Positions 50,769 through 61,294 of a stretch of 64,000 nt of DNA are shown here, piece by piece. Made by a program: the position numbers and the translations under genes. Position 1 is the stretch's first letter. Every line of letters starts with the position of its first letter. Under the pieces are notes generated by a model that was not told the DNA's origin, made no database searches, and saw nothing but the letters and a program-made list of their open reading frames with translations. This DNA is from Liolophura sinensis (Eukaryota; Mollusca; Polyplacophora; Chitonida; Chitonidae), in contig NC_088298.1 of NCBI RefSeq assembly GCF_032854445.1, forward strand, positions 14,497,504-14,561,503, written 5' to 3'.

Positions 50769-51353
50769 GTAGAAAAGACATAAAAATGACATAAAGCTCA
50801 GACGAAACAGTGCAAAAAGTTATTGTTACATGTGGCCTTCAATATTTTTTCCGATTTTTTCTTAAGGAGAAAAAGACACTTGAAAATAATTTTTGTATGA
50901 TGGGTATTGGGGACCACCTTTTGGTATTTATCATCTTTGTTTAATGTCATATATGAGAATGTAACACAGGGTAAATAAATATTTTTGCACTAGAATTTGT
51001 TCTTTTCAGCTAGCACATGTATTAAACCTCAATTTGGATCATATTTATATTTTTAATATGTTCATAAATATTATCATAATTTAGGTTAAATGCATATGTT
51101 TCGATATAAACATCAATTTTACATTCAAATAAATTTATTAGACAAGCATCACAGCCGTATTTAGAACATTATTATTCAACAACGATAAATACCAAAAGTT
51201 GGCCCCAAATACCCACCATACAAAAATATTTTCAAATACCCTTTTCTCTTGAAAAAAAATCCCAAAAAATGTTAAAGATTATATTTGCAAATAAATTTTG
51301 ATGCTCTTTCATATGATTTTGGCATCATTTTTATGTTTTCTTCTCCTTTAAAC
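50761..51353. repeat. Foldback element: ~190-bp imperfect inverted repeat
   Basis: The left arm (50761-50950) and right arm (51165-51353) are reverse complements with scattered mismatches. The best core is ATGGGTATTGGGGACCACC, TTTTGGTATTTATC (50900-50932) against GATAAATACCAAAAGTTGGC, CCCAAATACCCACCAT (51184-51218). The outer ends TTAAAGGTAGAAAAGACATA and its mirror ATGTTTTCTTCTCCTTTAA also pair. The ~215-bp centre pairs weakly. Noncoding; resembles a MITE or foldback transposon. Confidence 0.8.
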
Positions 51354-51438
51354 AACAATAAATAAATACTTTATTGCCCTTTTATTAAAATGAAGCATAT
51401 TTCCTAGCTACTGTATACTTTGACTAAATGTAATTGTT

Positions 51439-51521
51439 GTGATGTTGTATTAGACACCACTGTAAAGTCATTACATTCAGTGATGTTGTATTAGACACCA
51501 CTGTAAAGTCATTACATTCAG
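51439..51521 (+). repeat. 41-bp tandem duplication
   Basis: TGATGTTGTATTAGACACCA through TCATTACATTCAG twice without a mismatch, so recent. Confidence 0.93.
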
Positions 51522-52459
51522 GGATGTATATAACATGACTTCCCAGTTCATCAGCCTTACCTTGATTGTATCAGCATTCTAACGGGACGACATGTCATCG
51601 CTGCTATAATTTTGAGCCTACACCACTGATTTAGCACACATTCAGGTAAATAAAGTTGTGGACTAGATAGAGGAGTCAAACGCCTAGGTTTCCTAAGACA
51701 AGCGTACACATATTGGCGCGTGGGGCGCTTGCGTGAAGACGATTTACTCGTTACCATGGCGACTAATGTAGACTCTGATGTGAGTATTTGTGGTAAGGAG
51801 GAATTAATGAAAAGGAGAGTGGATTAACATTGACTGTGGTTCATTCTTGCTGCGGTAATCACCTGGGGGGCATCGTTATGAGGAACACCTACACGCTCTC
51901 ATTGGGCTCTTTAGGAGCCTCTTGTTTCGGCTGTCCACTTGCATGGCAGAAATACATTTGGTATAGCGCACGAGCACACAATAGAAATTATGCGGCCTTT
52001 GTCTCTCTTTTTTTTTTTTTGGTGAAGAATTGATTCTGTTATCACTAGTGTTGAGCGCTCCACGGATGAAAGGAATTGCCATGTGGAAAATATTAATTTT
52101 TCGCCCTTTGGTTTTCTTCCTCTCCATTTTTTTTCTTTTTTTCAGATTTTTTTTTACTTTTAATTTTTTTTTTTTCCCATGATTTTTTTCGGTGCATCAT
52201 TGTCATCAATCTGTGTCATGCAAGTTTCCATGACAACAGCTGGTGTAGCGTCATGCCAATGCAGAACACTGGTAATGATTTTCATGTCACTGGCAGACGG
52301 AATGTAAATAAAATATACACTCCTCCCTGGGGCAGTTCCTGGTACCAACAGATCACTAAATATTCAAGACAGTAATTTTTTCAGTTCACTGCTATACTTC
52401 CGTCTGGTATTTTACAATGTTTTCAGAAATATTCTTCAACTTTTTTCATGATATTTATT

Positions 52460-52600
52460 CAAGCCTGTTTTGATGGCATTATTCTTTGAAGACTTATAAA
52501 ATTATACTTTTAATTTGTGAATCCCTGGAATTGGCCAGTCGACCAACCAATGTGTTTTGTGATTGAGGAGTAAAGGTTCTTGGTTTTTCCAGATATGTCA
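52460..52600 (+). repeat. Interspersed repeat D, copy 3 (5' part)
   Basis: Shares TGATGGCATTATTCTTTG, TAAAATTATACTTTTAATTT, CCTGGAATTGGCCAG with the copy at 535; the 3' half with GAGGTTGAGG-type sequence is lost. Confidence 0.6.
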
Positions 52601-53292
52601 GATTGCTGAATATATTGAAGGCGTTTTTCTTTCTTTTTTTTTGGAGGGGGTGCCAAATGCAAGTTGATTTTAGTTAAATACATAAATTAATTCCATTAGA
52701 TGGCATACATATTTATCTAGTGTGGGATTGGGGATCTCTGCTTACCTGTAGTAAAGTTTGTCAGTCACTTGCCAGTAAAGGCTGGTTTATTCTAGGCACT
52801 CTGGTACTCATGAGACCAGCCTACATATTAATTTTCATTGCAACTTTACATTGCATCAAGTATAAACTTTTCTTTGAACAAAGGCAAGCACATATAAGTC
52901 ATGCTAGTTGTCTCTCAGTCACAGTAAACTATGCTGTAATAGTATTTGTTCCAACAATTTGTTCCATGCTCTAGGTTTTATTGTTTTCTTTTTCTCTTAT
53001 TGATTGTTCAAAGCTAAATGTGTATACTGTGCATGTAGTTGCTCATAAATGCAGATCAAATCTGTCTGTTCTGGTTGAATACGATCTGAGTACACTAATG
53101 AACTCCACATCCGTCTTTGATTTTCCATCAGGAGCACTAATAATTAACAACCGCAGGTATCAGTTGGCAGACAAATGAGCATGGAGTCGGGTTAGACACA
53201 GGAAAGGGATTGAGAGAGACTGAAATGGCGCTGACTACAGTGCTGTTCCGGGTCTCTGCAGCATATAGCTTTTGCTCAGACACTTTATTTAG

Positions 53293-53450
53293 TTGATTGA
53301 TTGGTGTTTTACGCCATACTCAAGAATATTTCACTTATACGACGGTGGCTAGCATTATGGTGGGAGAAAACCGCATAGAACTCACGTAAACCCACAACCA
53401 TCTGCGGATTGCCGACAGACCTTCCCATGTATGTCTGGAGAGGAAGCCAG
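53293..53450 (-). mobile_element. SINE family B, 5'-truncated, - strand
   Basis: Reverse copy with GGTGTTTTACGCCATACTC core, TAGCATTATGGTGGGAG body and AGAGGAAGCCAG. No head, and almost no AAAT tail. Confidence 0.87.
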
Positions 53451-53560
53451 CAGACAGTTTCTTTACGTAGGATACATTTCATATTTTATGGTGAATTATT
53501 TTGCATATGCTAGCTGTTTGTCTGATGTAAAATTGTTGAACTCTTATGACTGTTATTATG

Positions 53561-54000
53561 TTATTGTTATTTAACTGTTTTAATAACTTTTAACCTGTGA
53601 TTTGTGCACAGTAAAATGGCCAACAACTCAAACGTTTTCTTTTCTACAAAAAAAAAAAAAAATGTTTTGATGAAGGTCTAAATTTTATGTCAGAACACAT
53701 TCTTCAAATAAATCATGTGCATGCACACAATATTATAGAAGCATTCAGATGTAGCATCTTTAGTATTGTTCAAATAAATCGTGTGCGTGCACACAGTACT
53801 ATGGAAGCATTCAGATACAGTATTTACAGTTATTGTTATTTAACTGTTTTAATAACTTTTAACCTGTGATTTGTGCACAGTAAAATGGCCAAGAACTCAA
53901 CGTTTTCTTTTCTACAAAAAAAAAAAAACGTTTTGATGAAGGTCTAAATTTTATGTCAGAACACATTCTTCAAATAAATCATGTTCATGCACGCAATATT
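53561..54000 (+). repeat. 269-bp tandem duplication enclosing part of the 66-bp array
   Basis: The segment starting TTATTGTTATTTAACTGTTT at 53561 recurs at 53830, including TTGTGCACAGTAAAATGGCC, a poly-A run and ATTTTATGTCAGAACACATT. The array has therefore grown at two levels. Confidence 0.85.
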
Positions 54001-54568
54001 ATAGAAGCATTCAGATGTAGCATCTTTAGTATTGTTCAAATAAATCGTGTGCGTGCACACAGTACTATAGAAGCATTCAGATGTAGCATCTTTAGTATTG
54101 TTCAAATAAATCGTGTGCGTGCACACAGTACTATAGAAGCATTCAGATGTAACATCTTTAGTATTGTTCAAATAAATCGTGTGCGTGCACACAGTACTAT
54201 AGAAGCATTCAGATGTAACATCTTTAGCATTGTTCAAATAAATCGTGTGCGTGCACACAGTACTATAGAAGCATTCAGATGTAACATCTTTAGTATTGTT
54301 CAAATAAATCGTGTGCGTGCACACAGTACTATAGAAGCATTCAGATGTAGCAATCTTTAGTATTGTTCAAATAAATCGTGTGCGTGCACACAGTACTATA
54401 GAAGCATTCAGATGTAGCATCTTTAGTATTGTTCAAATAAATCGTGTGCATGCACACAGTACTATAGAAGCATTCAGATGTAGCATCTTTAGTATTGTTC
54501 AAATAAATCGTGTGCGTGCACACAATACTATAGAAGCATTCAGATGTAGCATCTTTAGTATTGTTCAT
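53707..54568 (+). repeat. 66-bp tandem array, in two blocks
   Basis: Two units at 53707-53820 and about nine at 53973-54568. Each unit contains CAAATAAATCGTGTGCGTGC, ACACAGTACTATAGAAGCAT and AGATGTAGCATCTTTAGTAT. Because 66 is a multiple of three, frames stay open on both strands, giving repeat-only ORFs of 135 and 122 codons. A single-base insertion near 54352 breaks the frame. Units are nearly identical, suggesting recent expansion. Confidence 0.95.
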
Positions 54569-54682
54569 ATATGCTGAGGCAAAAAAGCCTTTGAATTTTC
54601 GGTATATGTATTTGAAGTTTAATGCAATATGTTCTTCTATGAATAATGAGTAAATTGAAGTGAAATAAGACAATGTTTCTTC

Positions 54683-54716
54683 AACCCTTTCATGTTTATT
54701 TCTACATGAAAGGGTT
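54683..54716. repeat. Perfect hairpin, 13-bp arms
   Basis: AACCCTTTCATGT, an 8-bp loop, then ACATGAAAGGGTT, directly next to a long (AT)n run. Confidence 0.9.
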
Positions 54717-54719
54717 ACT

Positions 54720-54724
54720 AATAT

Positions 54725-54782
<58 letters not shown>
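54720..54782. repeat. (AT)n microsatellite
   Basis: About 31 AT units with one AATA break near 54734, followed by TTTA-rich sequence. Confidence 0.95.
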
Positions 54783-54787
<5 letters not shown>

Positions 54788-55062
54788 TTATATTTATAAA
54801 GTGTGGTTTCCTCTTGTCCTAGATTATGAATACAAGTTGTCTGTATTTGAATTTTACCATAATTATTCTCCCCAAGCAATTTATAATGGATATATTGTAT
54901 GTTATGTTGGTGTATTACAGTTATGTTGAACAAGTCCTCAGTTCAGGTCATGGCAGTGGCTATAGCTCAGTGCTCTGATTTAGAAAGCATTGTTCTTGCC
55001 ACAAAAGGTGGTGGTCATACACTCCGGGATATTGTACAGTTGATTACTGTGTTGACTCGAAT

Positions 55063-55170
55063 AACCCCATTCAATACCCTAATTCCTCAACCTTTTTGCA
55101 TATGAAAGAGCAATTTTTAGTGTAGTTTATGCACATTTTTAATTTGATTTTGGAGACAAAACTCCATTGT
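55063..55170 (-). repeat. Interspersed repeat D, copy 4 (3' part, - strand)
   Basis: Reverse complement carries GTTTTGTCTCCAAAATCAAA, AATGTGCATAAACTAC, TGCTCTTTCATATGC and AAAAAGGTTGAGGAATT, matching the 3' half of copy 1. Confidence 0.65.
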
Positions 55171-55533
55171 AAGGGAGTCCTGATATCAAACTCTTTTGTT
55201 GCTGAAGGTGAAGGAAAAAAAAATACAAAAGGACATCGAAGAAATGAAGAGCAACTTTGGTTGACATTAATTTACCCATCGCTGTGTTCTTGAGATGCCC
55301 TTGTTTTCAGTTGACCTTGTTAAAGTAAATGTAACATAATTAAAAAATCATAGTTGCCTAACATTTCACATTGTACAGTAGGACATCTTTTAACTTCAGG
55401 GAGTTTAAACTAAACTCACCTATACATTTGATTTTGAGTCTGTAAAATATGCCTTGCCCTTTAATTTTCTATATATACAAGTGTATGTGGCTAACTATTG
55501 TATACATATATGCCTGTATTCCTGTCTTTACAG

Positions 55534-55655
55534 CCTGTGACCTTGAGCTGTATGGCTCTGACAGAGGGCATACTGTCCAGGTATTCCAAGAATGAAGAAG
55601 AAGTCTGGACTAGTGGACCCCACCCCCAGTATGAGTCCATCAACTCTCAGAACAG
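55534..55655 (+). CDS. HYCC1/FAM126A-like: Hyccin (FAM126/HYCC) internal exon 2 of 3 visible
   Basis: A 122-bp exon (40 codons plus 2 nt). The acceptor is CCTGTCTTTACAG and the donor AACAG|GTAAG. Entered in phase 0 from the exon at 27815, it reads PVTLSCMALTEGILSRYSK, then an acidic NEEE stretch, then SGPHPQYESINSQN, and leaves with AG to complete an Arg codon. MALTE and the SGPHPQ...QNR block are hallmark hyccin stretches that directly follow PSVYHE in the vertebrate protein, so exon order and phase are as expected. It lies 27.6 kb downstream of the previous exon; about 6.5 kb of that distance may be assembly artefact (see the duplicated block). No frameshift or stop is seen. Confidence 0.92.
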
Positions 55656-56252
55656 GTAAGTTCTTAACATGTACAAGTAGCTATTGGGAAAGTATACCCA
55701 TGCTGACAGACGCCTTCTCATGCACCTTAGGGCACTTCAGTTGCCTTCAGCAGTGGCGAGCAGAGGAAAAGGGGAAAGGTAACATTTTGGAAGGTATAGG
55801 GATTAAAAGAACAACAATATTGAATTTGGTACGATAGATTTAACTGTATGATTCATTTGATTCCAGTTATTAATTAATTTGTCATTGGTATTAATATGTC
55901 TTTATCATATTAATTATGACGAATTATTATTATGACATGTATTCTGAAGGCTTTGGGAGAAGAGCGGTTTCTTTGTAATATTGATCAAGCACTCTTTTGT
56001 TAAATAAAAATATCATTTCATTTTATTTTACAATGTACCTTGAGAACTTTACCTCATAATATACTGGAAATTTTAGTGCTACATGAACAAATAATAATGG
56101 CATAGCACCACTTCGGTAATAAGGCTTCATCCAGATCGTGATTTTAACATGTGTGAAGCGAAGTGAAAGAGATATTTATAAAAGTTCATAAAAAGTGGGT
56201 TGCTTTAAAACTTTTTAAACGTAAGAATCATTTTTTCTTCTATAAACAATAT

Positions 56253-58190
56253 ATATTAATAATAATAATAATATCTTATTTATCGAAGGTAGTTCAGTCA
56301 ATTTACAATGAAACTGTTCTTCCCCCAAAGCCGTCACAGAGAAAACAAATATAAAGGAAACATGTATTCCAATCAAAAAATACATCAATATATACAAAAC
56401 AAGGTAAAGCACCATGTAGTTTGAAAAGAGAAGCTATATACACTCATACATACAAAAAGCAACAACACAACCAATAGTGCTTTCCCTGCAACTGTCCCAA
56501 CCAGCAGGAGAAGTAAGGTAGTGGGAGACGGCCCACTACCGACCCCCTCCTGCCCCCCTGCTGGCTGGAACCCCCTACACACATGTACAGAGAAACAAAC
56601 CAAGTGAGTGGGAGATGGCCCCTTTCTCATCCCGTGTTTGGTTTACTCATGTGTGCATGAGCATTACAGGGACGTAGCCTTATGAAAAGATTTTCTATAA
56701 TAATAATAATACACCTAAATATAATTGATACAGTGAAAGCATATATACATATACATACATGTATGTACATTTCATTCATTATCTGACTATAACTGTGATT
56801 TCAAGGAGCATGATTGAAAGCCAGACAGAGAAAGGGCTTCCTTTACATGGTTCCATTGTTTGATGCCTATGTTGATGTTGATGCTTATATATGGAAATCT
56901 GTCCGTCATGTAATTTGTCCTTGCTTTAGAGATATAGATATCATGTTGTGTTGATCTGAGAACAATATTGTGCAGCTGTTGGTTTGGGGGGAAAGCTGTT
57001 TAAAATAGTTTGGACAAAGATTATGTAATACTTTATAGATAATACAAAGAATTTGGTAGCTCACCCTTTTATTAAAATGCATCCATTTTAGCTTGATAGT
57101 AAAATTCTTCCAGATGTGTTTACGCTTTCTTGTAGAACTAAACAAGCAGCTCTTTTCCGTAACTTGATTATCTTTTCTCTATTTTTAAAATGAACAGTTT
57201 CCCCATACTGACCAGCAATAATCAAAGTGAGGAAGAGCATAAGACTTAAAGGGGATATCACTACAGTGACATGTTAGAAGACCTCAGGGCGCCTCCGTGG
57301 CTCAGTTGGTTAGCGCCCTAGCGCAGCGTAATGACCCAGGAGTCTCTCACCAATGCAGTCTCTGTGAGTTCAAGTCCAGCTCATGCTGGCTTCCTCTCCC
57401 GCTGTACGTGGGAAGGTCCGACAGCAACCTGTTAATGGCCGCTGTCGTATAAGTGAAATATTCTTGAGTACGGCATGAAACACCAATCAAACAAATAAAT
57501 AAATAAATAAATAGAAGACCTCTCTTTCTTCATAGAATCCCAAACAATTTAGAAAGCTTTTTACACACATTTTTGATTTGTGCCTTCCAGGAAATATGTT
57601 CATCAGTATAAATACGAAGCAGTTTAGCATTGATGACTCATTCAAGTTTATTTCCATCAAGCATAACAGAGAAAGGGATGTGTTGTCTGGTGCCCAGGAT
57701 CATGTGTTTAGATTTTTGAGATTAATAAACATGAGGTTTTTGTCGCACCAGTCTTCAATGCAATCCATACAGCTGTTTATATGGTGCTCAATGTCAAACA
57801 CACTGCCTGAGGAGCAGTATGTAGTTGTGTCGTCAGCAAAGTTGTCAGTAGAATTGCCACTGTCTTTTAGGAATAATGGAAAGTCATTTATGTATGGAAT
57901 AAATAGTAAAGGTCCCAATATGGAGCATTGCAGAACTCCGGCCTTAAAATCCATAGCATCAGACCTTTCTCCTCCAACAATAACCTTGTGTTGTCTGTTA
58001 TATAGAACTGGAAAAAAAGTAAGAGCAGTTGAGTGAAATTTATATACTTTAAGTTTTTTAAGTAATATATCATGATTAACTGTATCGAATGCCTTCTTGA
58101 AGTCTACAAGTACAGTTCCAATAACTTCCCCATATAACTTCACCCTACTGGAGTGTTCAACTATTTTCAGCCATGCAGTTTGATTTGATT
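56253..58190 (-). mobile_element. Non-LTR retrotransposon (LINE), 5'-truncated, with (ATT)n tail
   Basis: The - strand carries reverse-transcriptase motifs: TVLVDFKKAFDTVNHDILL (around 58095-58060), GVLQCSILGPLLFIPYINDF (about 57940-57880) and NFADDTTTY (about 57845-57820; usual form YADDT). Past the SINE insertion comes the typical RT C-terminal stretch LKWMHFNKRVSYQILCIIYK (57110-57030) and LHNLCPNYF. The 3' end is the sequence reading CCTTCGATAAATAAGATATT with an (ATT)n tail at 56253-56285. The element starts inside the RT domain, so endonuclease and ORF1 are missing. Stop codons lie downstream of 57700. CR1/L2/Jockey-like by motif style; the exact clade cannot be fixed by eye. It lies antisense to hyccin. 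Confidence 0.88.
57286..57511 (+). mobile_element. SINE family B, full length, nested inside the LINE
   Basis: Begins GGGCGCCTCCGTGGCTCAGT, a tRNA-like A box (GTGGCTCAGTTGGTTAGCGC), followed by a B box (GAGTTCAAGTCC), a body, the GAGTACGGCATGAAACACCAA core and an (AAAT)n tail. It is flanked by a perfect 11-bp target duplication TAGAAGACCTC at 57275-57285 and 57512-57522, so its borders are exact. It lacks about 60 bp of the usual central body after CAGCAACCTG. Confidence 0.93.
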
Positions 58191-58434
58191 AGCGAATATG
58201 GATTTTTGCTAAATATCTCCAGTATCTTGGTATAACCTCGTTAAGAGTCGGTGCATGGTATTTCAAAAACGGCCTGTACTGAGCTCTGGTTCCACACACA
58301 TGTATCACAATAACTCTGGAAGGATGCTCCTTCTATCATCGATGCTCTGTATTCATATTAGTTACTGTTAATTACAATGATTTAATTACAATTAATTCAC
58401 ATGATTTAATCTGTCATCTATCATTTAAGAATTA

Positions 58435-58636
58435 TTTTATTTATTTATTTATTTGATTGGTGTTTTACGCCGTACTCAGGAATATTTCACTGATACGACG
58501 GCAGCCAGCATTAAGGTGGGAGGAAACCGGGCAGAGCCCGGAGAGGAACCCAGCATGAGCTGGACTTGAACTCACAGCTACCGCATTGGTGAGAGACTCC
58601 TGGGTCATTATGCTGCGCTAGCATGCTAACCGACTT
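58435..58636 (-). mobile_element. SINE family B, - strand
   Basis: Reverse-oriented copy with (TTTA)n tail, core GGTGTTTTACGCCGTACTC, B box and tRNA-like head. The flanks CATTTAAGAATTA (58422-58434) and CATTTATGAATTA (58637-58649) form a 13-bp target duplication with one mismatch. An internal deletion joins GAGCCCGG directly to GAGGAACCCAGC. Confidence 0.9.
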
Positions 58637-59332
58637 CATTTATGAATTAAGGCCAAGGTAAATGAAAAGGGTGGTATCACAAAAAGTCCGTGATGTAATG
58701 AGCTCAATTTTTGCATTCATGCTATGCTTCAGGTGACCTCTGCGGTAGCCTTGTTGGAAAATACACTAACATACATTAGCCTTCTTTGTGGGTATGGCAA
58801 ATCTATTTTTGCTATCATTTCACTTAACCTTTATTAACTGCAGTTTTATGTGGACAGATGTCCAAAACTTCTGTTGAATCCAAGTTCTTCAGTTCAGACA
58901 ATAAATAACGGAATAGCTGGGACAAGTCTTCCCTTAGGTTTCTTTAGATGGAGGCCTACCTTTGAAGAAGACCATGAGGTAAATCTGGAAAGCTGTCTCA
59001 ATGCACCATTTGTCACTTTGATTACACTGTGAGCCCTTCTTTTCATGTTGAGTAGTTAAGCTATACAGCCTTCCGATAACATTCTCTTGTTTCCGTCGAC
59101 AGAAAATGGACTCTTTTGAAGAAGAAGATTCGTTTTCAATCAAGCATATGTTGTGAGAGATATTTATGCCCCTGTCCTCTCTCCTGTAATAAGCTCTCCT
59201 CATCCAGAGGAAAGGCTTGTATGGCAGTGTTCTGATTGCAGTATGTAGGTATTAATGGTTAATGTTAGGGTTCTAAAACTTGGGTGATTGCATACAAGTA
59301 CATCAGCTGTAACCTTGGGCTTTTCTGTCGTG

Positions 59333-59690
59333 TTGCTTTGCCAGGGCAGGCTTGTGGTGATTTGGTCAACCTGCTTGATTTCAAATCGTCTGATACACAA
59401 GGAGTTGGTTCAAACCCAACCTTGGTCAAGGAATTGTCTACCCTCTTTTCTTGGGACCTTGGTGGGGTTGAACTGTTTGGAGTGCCCATAAGGCGAGAGA
59501 ATACTAGCATGCCTTCTATCAATAGGACCCACACCTTGAGCTCACTCTGAAGTCCGTCAGTTTTATTCGCCATTTAAGGCCCTAAACAGAGGTGCATTCT
59601 TACTTCTTCCTCCCGCAAACTGATCATCGCAGCATGTGTGAATGATCTTGAATACAACAATTAAACATCAATCAATCAATAAATCAATCG
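59333..59690 (+). mobile_element. SINE family C (tRNA-like head, CAAT tail)
   Basis: TTGTGGTGATTTGGTCAACC head and B box GGTTCAAACCC, then CTTGGTCAAGGAATTGTC and a body. The 3' end GAATACAACAATTAAACATC is followed by (CAAT)n. This 3' end is a diverged version of the core in families A and B. Borders are approximate. Confidence 0.7.
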
Positions 59691-60783
59691 AGGAAGCAAC
59701 TTCGGTGGTACATTTTATATTCTGTCATACTGATTGTCTCTCTGCTCATTTTTTGCCCTAATACGATGATAATAAATATGTGGCAGCTAAAATTGAAAAC
59801 TTGAAAAATATTTATGCTTCACAACTTACTTCAGTGTAATTAAGTACTTCATTCTGAATGTAATTTCATTTCTGTTGCTGTTTTACACAATCTTGCAAAG
59901 AGACTTTGGATGAAGTCATGGTTGAATGTCAGGAGGCTTTGTACATGTCTGTCAGATCTATGGTGGGCTTTGTGTTTTGAGTGTCCTGTGAAGATACTCA
60001 CTAGATTTTCTCCGTATAATAGGATGTGAAGCGTTTATTTATTCTGAACTCTTGAATGATAAATTGAAGAATAAGATGGCTGCATGTCATTCCAGAAGGA
60101 CATACTGCCTCGCAGAAAATAGTAAATGGCAATTTGATTGGTTCCTGTAGAGTATCATTTCCAGCTGCTCAATTGCACAGGATAAAGAAAGAGATTTATC
60201 CCTAGATGCCAAATTTATAAATGTTTGAGAATGAGAAAGGCTGATATGCATTATCCTGAAAGTTTCTAGGTCTTCATTTTCCCCCAGCATGCATTGATAT
60301 AGGTATGTTTATAAGTGAGAAAATATTATCAGTTGTGTGAGAAGTGACATTTTAAAGTTTATTTAAAGAAATGTACACTGGACTAAATTGGAAATTTCAA
60401 GCCATAGAAACAAAAAGAGAATGGTTTTTATTTTATTTATTTATTTTAAAAACTAATATTTGAGTGCTGTATAAATGATAAACAGAATGCCACTTTGAAA
60501 CCAAATCCTGTCTGTTCCAACGTCATAAATACTCCGCAGTACATTGGTCATAGACGTAACAAAATTCAAGCTTTATCAGTCAAGTTGAATATTAAAATCA
60601 GGAATAATGTCACAAGCTTAGACTAAGTTTGACTTAAGCTCAAAACAGCTTTGTGATCGTGTGGCCAGATTGAATTTTTACCTGGACTAGTGTCCTGACA
60701 ATGAAGACAAGCAGCTCATCACACCCACTCCTATAAAGCTATGTTAACCAGTTGTTAGTCAGTCCACCTTGTAAGTTACTAAT

Positions 60784-60974
60784 CATGCTGGCCTTTTCTC
60801 TGGCTGTACATGGGAAGGCCTGACCTCTCAGCAACCTCTAAATTGTTGTGGTTCCCTCCCCCCCCCCCCCCCCGGCTCTGCCTGGTTTAATCTTTCCACC
60901 ATATTTCTGGCCACCGTTGTATGAGTGAAAATTTTCTTGAGTATGTCCTGAAACACCAATCAAATAAATAAATC
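60784..60974 (+). mobile_element. SINE family B, diverged, with poly-C run
   Basis: Reads CATGCTGGCC, TGTACATGGGAAGGCCTGAC, then a run of about 20 C at 60855-60874 where the family has CCCCCGGGC, then GAGTATGTCCTGAAACACC and an AAAT tail. The head is not recognisable. Confidence 0.82.
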
Positions 60975-61062
60975 AAATTTAAGTTACTACTGGTGGACAT
61001 TTTTGTGTTATTTACTGAGATAATCAGACTGTTTTGTACATGTTTGCGTTCTCTTTCCACAG

Positions 61063-61158
61063 GCAGGCAGTCATTACATACCTAGTCCAGTGTTACAATA
61101 AGGACATTGCCAACCTCTCCCCCAGGTCGCGGCAAGCGATGTGTAAGGCATGGTCAAG
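61063..61158 (+). CDS. HYCC1/FAM126A-like: Hyccin (FAM126/HYCC) internal exon 3 of 3 visible
   Basis: A 96-bp exon. The acceptor is TTCTCTTTCCACAG and the donor TCAAG|GTGAGT. The first G completes the Arg codon left by the previous exon (AG+G), then 31 codons read QAVITYLVQCYNKDIANLS and PRSRQAMCKAWS, and the last AG again leaves a phase-2 Arg codon. This corresponds to the hyccin helix pair NRFEVLT.LL.CYN ... ICSR. An alternative acceptor 4 bp downstream (GCAG duplication) would break the frame. The next exon (vertebrate ICVCGYPRQHV region and the C-terminal domain) is not seen before the window ends, so the gene continues beyond 64000. Confidence 0.9.
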
Positions 61159-61294
61159 GTGAGTAAGAACTGTGACAAGATTGTTGTGGATGATTCCATC
61201 TGTGAGTACATCTAATTCTAGAAGAATCTGACAAAGTGCAATTTCAGTTGCAAATTGGACACTTTACATTGCATTTTTAAAAATGAATGCATGT

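Larger units (their letters stand above)
27896..55533 (+). other. Large hyccin intron (27.6 kb as assembled)
   Basis: Bounded by GTAAGT at 27896 and TTTACAG at 55533. It contains the gap-separated 6.4-kb duplication, a Crypton relic, two long minisatellite arrays, a foldback element and a 66-bp array, each listed separately. Stretches such as 44830-46850, 49020-50430 and 51540-53290 carry no feature I can name apart from poly-T runs around 52010 and 52130-52176. Confidence 0.8.
55656..61062 (+). other. Hyccin intron (5.4 kb)
   Basis: Bounded by GTAAG at 55656 and TTCCACAG at 61062. It holds an antisense non-LTR retrotransposon with a nested SINE, and three more SINE copies (58435, 59333, 60784). 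The remainder is AT-rich DNA with nothing I can identify. Confidence 0.8.

Noticed and set aside
53953-54360. 135-codon open frame on the + strand and 122-codon frame on the - strand (53956-54324)
   Set aside because: Both consist of the 66-bp repeat, whose period is a multiple of three; open frames on both strands are a by-product.
56385-56630. 81-codon - strand frame rich in Pro/Gly and Leu
   Set aside because: Lies between the LINE RT region and its (ATT)n tail, so it is most likely the LINE 3' untranslated region.
57297-57372. tRNA gene candidates at SINE heads (also at 14440, 30140, 36703, 42640)
   Set aside because: A and B boxes are present but the spacing and lack of a cloverleaf, with SINE body attached, show SINE heads and not tRNA genes.
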